From contig JAEWVM010000018.1 of NCBI GenBank assembly GCA_023396615.1, forward strand, positions 1 through 5,212: a stretch of DNA of 5,212 nucleotides, read 5' to 3'. This document shows, piece after piece, positions 1 through 4,983 of the stretch. Made by a program: the position numbers and the translations under genes. The notes under the pieces are model-generated. The model saw only the letters and a program-made list of their open reading frames with translations. It ran no database searches and was not told the origin of the DNA. This DNA is from Spirochaetota bacterium (lineage in GTDB: Bacteria; Spirochaetota; UBA4802; JAFGJZ01). The stretch's first letter is position 1; each line of letters begins with the position of its first letter.

Positions 1-176
1 CAAACCCTACATTGTTAGAAACCAAAATCCGCAAAAGTTTCTAAAAATGACTAAAAACACAAAAATTCAATACTCATAGAAACTTGAATTTTATAAGAAT
101 TTGTCAATAAAAATTAGGTGTGATGAGAATATCAAGTGCCATGTTGAACTCAATTGAATCATTTAATTCGCATATT
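1..176. other. AT-rich non-coding stretch downstream of the toxin gene
   Basis: No credible gene is seen here. An open frame starting at 154 on the plus strand is only the complement of the toxin gene. Two inverted repeats are present. TTAGAAAC at 15-22 pairs with GTTTCTAA at 37-44 around a 14-base spacer. AAAATTCAA at 62-70 pairs with TTGAATTTT at 84-92 around a 13-base spacer. TAGAAAC recurs at 77-83. The role of the first repeat is unknown. Confidence 0.6.
46..92 (-). terminator. Possible terminator of the toxin-antitoxin operon
   Basis: Read on the minus strand, a 9-bp AT-rich stem (arms 92-84 and 70-62, 13-base loop) is followed at once by T-rich sequence, TTTGTGTTTTT. It lies about 85 bases past the toxin stop codon. 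The stem has almost no G-C pairs and the loop is large, so it would be weak. The call rests on position and the T-run only. Confidence 0.25.
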
Positions 177-584
177 TTATTGGAGCTCATTCTTCCAATT
201 CTCAATTCTTAAACCGTTTATTTTTTTGAAATGCTTTTCGTTGTTCGTTACAAGTGTTAAATTCATTGTTAATGCCGTGGAAGCAATTAGTAAATCAAAA
301 TCATCAATAATATTCCCTGTTTTCTGTGATTTTGTTTTTAAGTCGCTGAAAGTTTCAATAATTGCTTTATCAATATCAATTATTGGAAACAATTCTTTTA
401 TTCTGTATACAACAGCCAGATTTTTTTCGATAGTGAGTGATTTTTTTGCTCCGAATAATAATTCGCCGTATGTAATTACAGAAATAGATTTCGGGATATT
501 TTCATTTATGATAAAATTATTCTGAACAGTTTTATCAGATTTTATGCTATAGATTATAATATTTGTATCAATCAAAAACGACAT
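177..584 (-). CDS. vapC: VapC/FitB-type PIN-domain toxin ribonuclease
   Basis: A 135-residue PIN-domain protein, full length for the VapC family. Such toxins are Mg2+-dependent endoribonucleases that cut tRNA, rRNA or mRNA and are held inactive by their antitoxin. The acidic metal-binding residues are in the expected places. Asp6 lies in the N-terminal FLIDTNIIIY strand, Glu41 in TYGELLFG, and Asp97 (with Asp94/Asp95 nearby) in DDFDLLIAS. The C-terminal LVTNNEKHF...GLRIENW is the usual end of this family. The ATG start lies inside the last codons of the antitoxin gene, a 17-base overlap that implies translational coupling. No strong separate Shine-Dalgarno site is visible. The active-site residues are intact, so the toxin is probably functional. 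The RNA target cannot be told from sequence. Confidence 0.9.
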   Translation of the reverse strand: MSFLIDTNIIIYSIKSDKTVQNNFIINENIPKSISVITYGELLFGAKKSLTIEKNLAVVYRIKELFPIIDIDKAIIETFSDLKTKSQKTGNIIDDFDLLIASTALTMNLTLVTNNEKHFKKINGLRIENWKNELQ

Positions 585-846
585 TTTCAGAATTGAACCT
601 TTTTGATGATTCTCTTGAATTTTTGATTGAAGCTATTATTTCATCTGCATTTCTATTGTCATCCCATGAATCCGAAAGCGAAATGAATTCACGCGTAGGA
701 TTATTTGAAAAAACATGAGGATTTGAGAGGTATTTTTCTATTATAGAAATGACTTCCTGACTGATTGATCTGTTTTCACTTTTCGCGATAGACTTCAGCG
801 AAGAATATAATCTGTCATCAAGGTCTCTAACCTGTAAAATTGCCAT
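568..846 (-). CDS. vapB: VapB/FitA-type ribbon-helix-helix antitoxin
   Basis: A 92-residue antitoxin. The N-terminus, MAILQVRDLDDRLYSSLK, followed by an SISQEVISIIEKYL helix, is the ribbon-helix-helix pattern of FitA-like antitoxins. Residues about 2-8 would form the DNA-contacting strand, and residues about 10-42 the two helices of the dimer. The C-terminal half (about 45-92) is polar, with many Ser, Asn, Asp and Arg residues, as expected of the flexible segment that wraps and blocks the toxin. The start is supported by GAGGT (complement of 853-857) six bases before the ATG. It is the first gene of a two-gene operon and overlaps the toxin start by 17 bases. Antitoxin-toxin complexes of this class usually repress their own promoter, and paired palindromes upstream fit that role. 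Confidence 0.9.
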   Translation of the reverse strand: MAILQVRDLDDRLYSSLKSIAKSENRSISQEVISIIEKYLSNPHVFSNNPTREFISLSDSWDDNRNADEIIASIKNSRESSKRFNSENVVFD

Positions 847-864
847 AAATCTACCTCATAAAGT

Positions 865-892
865 AAGATATTGATGTTTCATGAAAAGTCAA
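865..892 (-). promoter_or_regulatory. Likely vapBC promoter
   Basis: On the minus strand a -35-like TTGACT (complement of 887-892, five of six consensus bases) is followed after 16 bases by a -10-like TATCTT (complement of 865-870, four of six). Transcription would start near 858, giving a very short leader that begins almost at the Shine-Dalgarno site (853-857). The first TTCATGAA palindrome fills the spacer next to the -35 box. Confidence 0.5.
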
Positions 893-909
893 TCATTATT
901 CATGAATAA
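877..909. promoter_or_regulatory. Paired palindromic operator, probably for VapB
   Basis: There are two perfect palindromes, TTTCATGAAA at 877-886 and TTATTCATGAATAA at 896-909. Both contain the core TTCATGAA (878-885 and 899-906), and their centres are 21 bp apart, two helical turns. One lies in the promoter spacer and the other just upstream of the -35 box. This suits cooperative binding of two ribbon-helix-helix dimers bridged by toxin, as known for related FitAB and VapBC systems. Binding by this VapB is inferred. Confidence 0.6.
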
Positions 910-963
910 ATATAAGCAGTAATTATTTCCTTTATCCTAATATCTTATGTGAGCATTTATTCT

Positions 964-993
964 TTGACAAGAAAAACCTTAAAAGATTATATT
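964..993 (+). promoter_or_regulatory. Strong sigma70-like promoter of the exported-protein gene
   Basis: A perfect -35 box TTGACA (964-969) and a -10-like TATATT (988-993, five of six bases) are separated by 18 bases. Transcription would start near 1000, leaving a leader of about 60 bases before the ATG at 1063. The region is AT-rich, so chance -10 matches are common, but the exact -35 box makes this the best candidate. Confidence 0.6.
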
Positions 994-1062
994 TTACAGA
1001 AATATATTCTTTTAATTTTATCGTGATTAATTCATTATTAAATAAGTGCTACTGAGGATAAT

Positions 1063-1656
1063 ATGAGATATTTTTATCTTTTCTTATTATTTTTGATTTT
1101 AAGTCCTATTCTATCTAAAGATCCTGTTGTCAAAACTTCTAATGGTACTTATACTTTTAAGCTGACAGATGAGCAATTGAAACAAGTATCAACGACAAGA
1201 AAATTGACATTAAATAAAGATCAAAAGATATATTTTAAGACAAATAAAAATATTATAGTATCAGTTTTTTCTTCAAGATATATTGCTCCCGAAGGTGTAC
1301 CTTATGGCAAATGGATAAAAATGAAGGAAGTTTCTATTGAAGCAATTAGGATGAAGATTCTTCTTAAACCTTTTAAGGATGATCTTTTTTCCGAAGATAA
1401 CTCGGAATATTTTGATATCAAAATGATTTTTGACATCAAAGCCAATATTATAATTGATGATTGCATTTGCGGAACTGATACTGTTATCTCTTTACTTGAA
1501 AATTCTTTAAAAAAATATAAACCAGCAAATATCTCAATTTATCTTTCTATTCCTCCGCATATTTCTGATTCCATTGATGCAGTTATTATGAATAAAGTAA
1601 ATATAATTAGGGATTATGCGGGCAAAAATAATATATACCTGCAAGATGATTTTTAA
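1063..1656 (+). CDS. Small exported protein of unknown function
   Basis: A 197-residue protein that I do not recognise. Residues 1-18 (MRYFYLFLLFLILSPILS) form a short positively charged, hydrophobic signal peptide, with likely cleavage before Lys19-Asp20. No lipobox cysteine is present at that point, so a secreted or periplasmic protein is more likely than a lipoprotein. The mature part is rich in Lys, Ile and Asp and has no further membrane segment. Notable patches are APEGVPYGKW (about 75-84) and a Cys-x-Cys pair, DDCICG (Cys134 and Cys136). The start is supported by TGAGGA at 1053-1058, five bases before the ATG, and by a good upstream promoter. It is transcribed away from vapBC and towards the large kinase-like gene. 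Codon use is strongly AT-biased, like vapBC and unlike the large gene. That it is a real gene is fairly secure because start, signal peptide and promoter agree. Its function is unknown. Confidence 0.75.
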   Translation: MRYFYLFLLFLILSPILSKDPVVKTSNGTYTFKLTDEQLKQVSTTRKLTLNKDQKIYFKTNKNIIVSVFSSRYIAPEGVPYGKWIKMKEVSIEAIRMKILLKPFKDDLFSEDNSEYFDIKMIFDIKANIIIDDCICGTDTVISLLENSLKKYKPANISIYLSIPPHISDSIDAVIMNKVNIIRDYAGKNNIYLQDDF

Positions 1657-1660
1657 ATTG

Positions 1661-1683
1661 ATTTATTAAATAAATTATTTTTT
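1661..1683 (+). terminator. Possible AT-only terminator after the exported-protein gene
   Basis: Five bases past the stop codon, ATTTATT (1661-1667) and AATAAAT (1669-1675) form a perfect inverted repeat around one base. T-rich sequence with a six-T run (1678-1683) follows. Its position is good, but the stem has no G-C pairs and would be weak. Confidence 0.3.
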
Positions 1684-1859
1684 ATAAACCTAAAGATATT
1701 ACTTGATACGAGAATAGTTTCTTATAGATAACAAAGTCAATATTTAAAACTCTGCTTAGAATCTCCTGTCCATATTGAATTTGCGTTTTTCATACGCACA
1801 GAGAAAGAGTCGGTCGTGTGCTCGCAAAAAATATTAATGAATAGAAAAAACTGCAAAAC

Positions 1860-1876
1860 ATCTGTCGAAGGCAGAT
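1860..1876 (+). repeat. Stem-loop with GAA triloop
   Basis: ATCTGTC (1860-1866) pairs with GGCAGAT (1870-1876), one G-T wobble included, around a three-base GAA loop. It is the outermost clear hairpin on this side and has the same loop as the hairpins at 1892-1926 and 2205-2223. Confidence 0.6.
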
Positions 1877-1891
1877 ACCAAATAAGCGCAG

Positions 1892-1926
1892 ACTATCGCA
1901 GACATTACGAAGTAATGCGCGATAGT
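1892..1926 (+). repeat. Two-tier stem-loop with GAA triloop
   Basis: The outer arms ACTATCGC (1892-1899) and GCGATAGT (1919-1926) pair perfectly over 8 bp. Inside, CATTAC (1903-1908) and GTAATG (1912-1917) pair over 6 bp around a GAA loop (1909-1911). An asymmetric internal loop (AGA opposite C) separates the tiers. The build of outer stem, lopsided bulge and short inner stem recurs at 1961-1995 and 2121-2147. Confidence 0.75.
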
Positions 1927-2052
1927 TCTGTCACGAAAAAAGCCGGGATGGGATTTCACTGTCCAACGCTAATGGACATAGTGTCCGCGTTGGATTTGCG
2001 TCATCCTGACGCTCAGGAAAGGGCTGACCGTGTGCTCACGATGAGCACGCTT

Positions 2053-2094
2053 GAATCGCTTCTCATCGTCATCCATGACGATGAGAAGCGATTC
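2053..2094. repeat. 20-bp perfect inverted repeat with 2-base spacer
   Basis: The arms 2053-2072 and 2075-2094 are perfect reverse complements of 20 bases each, separated only by CC. It is the longest stem in the window. It has no counterpart in copy 2 of the array, where the neighbouring shared modules sit close together. It could extrude as a cruciform or fold as a long RNA hairpin. There is no T-run directly after it on either strand, so it is not a standard terminator. Confidence 0.85.
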
Positions 2095-2194
2095 TTTGTC
2101 GGACTTAGTGTCCGACTGGAGGCGGCTACACGATGTTGAAAGCCGCCGAGGATGAAGCCCTTACTCTTTTGATATTTATGCATGATCCGTGCAT

Positions 2195-2223
2195 AAAAAA
2201 GATTCATAAGGCGAAGCCTTATG
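2195..2223 (-). terminator. Probable terminator of the large kinase-like gene
   Basis: On the minus strand, 27 bases past the stop codon, an 8-bp stem (arms 2223-2216 and 2212-2205, TTC loop) is followed by AATC and then TTTTTT. The stem is G-C rich next to the loop. The four-base gap before the T-run is slightly longer than ideal. The same hairpin is a shared module of the array, so terminator activity may be incidental or a reason for its retention. Confidence 0.5.
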
Positions 2224-2249
2224 TGATATCCCGACACTAGGGTAAAATT

Positions 2250-4871
2250 TTATTTTAACTTCACGCATATACAACTGCTTTCAAGAATATTTGAACTGAA
2301 ATAAAGATTGTCAGATTTATAAAATGAAAGCGGATTACCTTCGTAAGTGTTCAATCCGATACTGCTTAGCTCTATTTTTTCAGAGGCAGAAAATATTCCT
2401 GTATTATAAAAATCTTCGTTAGATTTCTCGGGTATCGCGCCGTAATAAATATCGGCTTCAACCAAATCCTGAAAAAAATGACTTCCGAAAGAAAGTTCGG
2501 GATTATATCCAGCTTCCGAGCACGCAAGTTCAAAAATCATGCTCATATTGCTGATCTCGGCAAAACTTACGGGAACACCGAGTTCAGGCGAAGACGTTCC
2601 TATTCTGCCTGGTGCAAGCAGAATAATATTTTTATTGTCATCACGGTACATGCTGTTCAATTGACCGATCATCCGTGCGACGCCGGGCTTATCCTTATAC
2701 GGAAGATTATAATAACTCAATGGATCAATAATTATAACAGCATCGACTTTGCACTTAAACTGAGGTCCCATTGTATTGCGGTGAAGTGATATAAATATAT
2801 TGTCTTTATCTGAATGTTTTAGAGCATTCTCATCAATTTTAAATCCTTCAAGTGGCTTTTTGCTTCCTGCAGTCTGAAGCGGTCTGCACTGCAGAAGATT
2901 TATCAGATAATCTCCGCCCGGCGCCTTATTAACTGTAAACTCGATATCAACGGGATTATTGTATTCGCTCTGAAGAGATTGAAGAATGAGTTTGAGATCC
3001 TGAAGAAGCAGACGGTCTTCGACAAGTCCGGCACAGCTTCCTATGAAAATGGGTCTATAAGAATCCATGTCGCTCAACCGGCGCTCTGTCTCGTAATCGT
3101 GTTCGACGATAAAAGAATGCATCCATGCCGGAAGCTGAGGAAGAATAGACTCAAGCGGCATGGTAACGATGTCTCTCTTTTCAAGATCAAGGCAGTCAAG
3201 AGAATGCTGGCTGTATCGCGCCCTGTCCTTCCCCCCCGAAGGATCGCTGTCCGGGTTTGAAAGACTTACAATGCGCGGATAATCACTGCCCGTTCTGTCA
3301 ACTGCCCGCGTACCGAGACCAGCGACAAGGCGAAGCATCCCGGCTGAAGGATCAATGGAAGCATCCCAGCGCCATGCATTATAAGAATATCCGACACCTG
3401 CCGCAAGCGGCATAAAGAACTTATAAAAAAGAGATCCGGATACACGCTGAACAAGTATCGCCATCTGTTCGTCGAGATTATCTAGTCCGCGCTGTTTTCG
3501 GTATGCCAATGCGGATGCGTCCATAGTACTCGCGTATACTATCCGTATGGCCTGAAGAAAAGCTTCGAGGCGTTCTTCGGGTGAACCTGTATTAGTACAG
3601 AAAACAGATTCGTATTTGCCGGCAAAGGCGTGTCCGAAACTGTCTTCAAGAAGACTGCTCGAACGGACTATTACAGGATGCTGACCGAAATATTCAAGAA
3701 GGCGTATAAACTGTTCCTTTATATGTTTGGGGAAAATTCCTTTAAGAAGAGCTTCCTTGAGTTTTTCAGCCTCGCTGAAATATCCTTCTTCAGTCCGCTG
3801 AACTATGCGGCTTTTCCATAATTGATTGTGAACCAGATATGTATAAAAAACATCCGAACCGACATATGCTGAGTCGTGAGGTTCAATGTGCGCGGCTATA
3901 TCGGGAATCGTCCTTCCGATGATCTTTCGTGAAACGATCATCCCTGCCGACTTTCCGCCGATTTTTCCGGAACCGATCATTCTGTCTTTTAACTCAAGAA
4001 GATCTTCAAGAGAGCAATTTCGAGTTGTGAGATCAAGTATGCGTTCTTCCGTGCCGACCATGCGTTCGGCTATCGTCCGTATGAGTGATTCGAATACGAC
4101 TGAACCTTGCAGTTTCGCTTCTTCCGGATTTTCTTTCGCGCTTTCGCGTGCGGCAATAAAAAAGCGTTCCCAGCTGTCAAGACTCTGCTCTTCAGGATTG
4201 CCAGATTCTATACCGGCGATTCTATAAAAACGGCTGACGGAAACTCCGTCTGTTAACGGTTCAATTGAGTCCGGGTCATTAACACAAAGCCTGTGAGGGA
4301 AAAACATCACGGAAGAATAGCGTTTCCATACTTTTATCGGATGAATGTAAAGACAGTTCTCATCAGGAAGAACATCTATCAAAAGCTGTGTAGTGTCGCG
4401 GATACGGGCGATTGTGTCAAAGCTGTGCCTGCCGCGCAGAATACAGAACCAGGCTACTGTATCAAGCTCAAATAGATATGGACATGTTACTACAAAAAAA
4501 TTACCCATCATCAAGTCTGCTGCCCATGCAGTCTGAAGTTCTGAAAGAGAATCAAAAATATAAAGAGTTTCAAAACCTGCGTCTGCAATGATGCGGTGAA
4601 GAGCAACAGTAAAAGCTTCAAAACCCGCTGAAGGATCAAGCCGGTGAACTATTACGCCTTTTTCATCTTCAATGACAGGTTCATGAGGCGCGAAACGGAT
4701 ATAAATCAGTTTGCGTTTTTCTTCAACGGCTTTGCGGGCAAAGCGGCGTGCGAGAGCGCAGTATTCGGCTACCGATGAAACCTGCCAGACAACATTGTCA
4801 CCAAGCCTGATCCAATCCAGAGTTTTATCGAGACCATTAAAACCCGATGAAATTTTATCAAAAGCAGCCAT
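2250..4871 (-). CDS. KaiC-like / PEP-pyruvate-binding ATP-grasp fusion protein
   Basis: An 873-residue, probably cytoplasmic protein. Residues about 1-220 resemble a RecA/KaiC-like domain. A Walker B-type strand LYIFDSLSEL (103-112) is present, but the P-loop position (LGDNVVWQVSS, 23-33) lacks the GKT/S needed for nucleotide binding. Residues about 300-666 form the ATP-grasp PEP/pyruvate-binding domain of pyruvate phosphate dikinase and PEP synthase. It has GKIGGKSAGM (302-311), VRSSSLLEDSFGHAFAGKYE (402-421), and the closing DIEFTV (642-647) and LLQCRPLQ (659-666) that carry metal and nucleotide ligands. Residues about 690-815 include APGRIGTSSPELGVPVSFAE (753-772) and SFGSHFFQDLVEADIYYGAI, which from memory resemble the C-terminal region of other KaiC-like/PPDK_N proteins. 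No phospho-histidine swivel domain or PEP-binding TIM barrel is seen, so it is not a complete dikinase. The start is supported by GGAGG seven bases before the ATG. It is transcribed alone here. The exact reaction is unknown. Confidence 0.85.
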   Translation of the reverse strand: MAAFDKISSGFNGLDKTLDWIRLGDNVVWQVSSVAEYCALARRFARKAVEEKRKLIYIRFAPHEPVIEDEKGVIVHRLDPSAGFEAFTVALHRIIADAGFETLYIFDSLSELQTAWAADLMMGNFFVVTCPYLFELDTVAWFCILRGRHSFDTIARIRDTTQLLIDVLPDENCLYIHPIKVWKRYSSVMFFPHRLCVNDPDSIEPLTDGVSVSRFYRIAGIESGNPEEQSLDSWERFFIAARESAKENPEEAKLQGSVVFESLIRTIAERMVGTEERILDLTTRNCSLEDLLELKDRMIGSGKIGGKSAGMIVSRKIIGRTIPDIAAHIEPHDSAYVGSDVFYTYLVHNQLWKSRIVQRTEEGYFSEAEKLKEALLKGIFPKHIKEQFIRLLEYFGQHPVIVRSSSLLEDSFGHAFAGKYESVFCTNTGSPEERLEAFLQAIRIVYASTMDASALAYRKQRGLDNLDEQMAILVQRVSGSLFYKFFMPLAAGVGYSYNAWRWDASIDPSAGMLRLVAGLGTRAVDRTGSDYPRIVSLSNPDSDPSGGKDRARYSQHSLDCLDLEKRDIVTMPLESILPQLPAWMHSFIVEHDYETERRLSDMDSYRPIFIGSCAGLVEDRLLLQDLKLILQSLQSEYNNPVDIEFTVNKAPGGDYLINLLQCRPLQTAGSKKPLEGFKIDENALKHSDKDNIFISLHRNTMGPQFKCKVDAVIIIDPLSYYNLPYKDKPGVARMIGQLNSMYRDDNKNIILLAPGRIGTSSPELGVPVSFAEISNMSMIFELACSEAGYNPELSFGSHFFQDLVEADIYYGAIPEKSNEDFYNTGIFSASEKIELSSIGLNTYEGNPLSFYKSDNLYFSSNILESSCICVKLK

Positions 4872-4878
4872 AGAAAAT

Positions 4879-4883
4879 CCTCC
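4879..4883 (-). promoter_or_regulatory. Strong Shine-Dalgarno site for the kinase-like gene
   Basis: GGAGG on the minus strand, seven bases before the ATG at 4871, fixes the start codon of the large gene. It is the strongest ribosome-binding site in the window. Confidence 0.8.
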
Positions 4884-4899
4884 GCATACGGTGAAGAAA

Positions 4900-4928
4900 A
4901 CTATGACAGTTCAATTGCAGTATGTAAA
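4900..4928 (-). promoter_or_regulatory. Candidate promoter of the kinase-like gene
   Basis: On the minus strand TTTACA (complement of 4923-4928, five of six -35 bases) is followed after 17 bases by CATAGT (complement of 4900-4905, four of six -10 bases). This would give a leader of a little over 20 bases carrying the GGAGG site. The -10 box is modest. A tandem 7-mer, CGCTATA then CGCTGTA (4943-4956), lies just upstream and its role is unknown. Confidence 0.4.
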
Positions 4929-4983
4929 GAGAAAATAAATATCGCTATACGCTGTATTTTTGCCCAAGAGTTAGGCATACTTC

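Larger units (their letters stand above)
1657..1960. other. Intergenic stretch leading into the stem-loop array
   Basis: No gene is supported. After the AT-rich terminator-like segment the base composition changes near 1780. TGCGT (1782-1786) and ACGCA (1794-1798) form a small hairpin. CGTGTGCTC at 1815-1823 repeats nine bases of an array module (2029-2037), which may mark a decayed outer copy. Two clearer hairpins follow at 1860-1926. Confidence 0.5.
1961..2223 (+). repeat. Modular stem-loop array, copy 1
   Basis: A run of closely spaced hairpins. (1) GTCCAACGC 1961-1969 pairs with 1987-1995, enclosing GGACA-TAG-TGTCC. (2) Two overlapping hairpins at 1998-2018. (3) GTGCTCA-CGA-TGAGCAC at 2032-2048. 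(4) A 20-bp stem at 2053-2094. (5) GTCGGAC at 2098-2104 pairs with 2110-2116. (6) GGCGGCT 2121-2127 pairs with AGCCGCC 2141-2147, with ACA-CGA-TGT inside. (7) TTTATGCA-type stem at 2175-2197 with an ATC loop. (8) CATAAGGC-GAA-GCCTTATG at 2205-2223. Modules 1-3 and 6-8 recur in the same order, on the opposite strand, at 5036-5212. Open frames crossing this region are by-products of the palindromes. The function is unknown, and no protein-coding or mobile-element gene is attached. Confidence 0.85.

Noticed and set aside
15..44. 8-bp inverted repeat TTAGAAAC/GTTTCTAA as a functional site
   Set aside because: In such AT-rich sequence an 8-bp repeat with a 14-base spacer is easily due to chance, and it has no T-run or promoter next to it.
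154..525. Plus-strand frame of 123 codons, rich in Phe and Ser
   Set aside because: It is the complement of the toxin gene, whose PIN-domain motifs are clear. The hydrophobic look comes from AT-rich antisense codons.
1816..2139. Open frame of 107 codons on the plus strand through the stem-loop array
   Set aside because: It begins with GTG without a ribosome-binding site and runs through the inverted repeats of array 1. The protein has no recognisable motif. A chance frame is the best reading.
1860..2223. Possible CRISPR array
   Set aside because: The repeated elements differ in sequence and length, each is itself a palindrome, and no unique spacers of constant size lie between them.
2121..2223. 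tRNA or other classical structured RNA gene
   Set aside because: The stacked hairpins show no cloverleaf, no CCA end or T-loop motif, and no match to a riboswitch or 6S/tmRNA core that I can recognise.
2013..2237. Open frame of 74 codons on the minus strand through the same array
   Set aside because: It lies wholly inside the hairpin modules, and array copy 2 shows paired-arm changes and whole-module differences rather than conservation of a reading frame.
2478..4938. Several plus-strand frames of 60-113 codons opposite the kinase-like gene
   Set aside because: All overlap a clearly coding minus-strand gene and have no domain motifs. They are antisense shadows.
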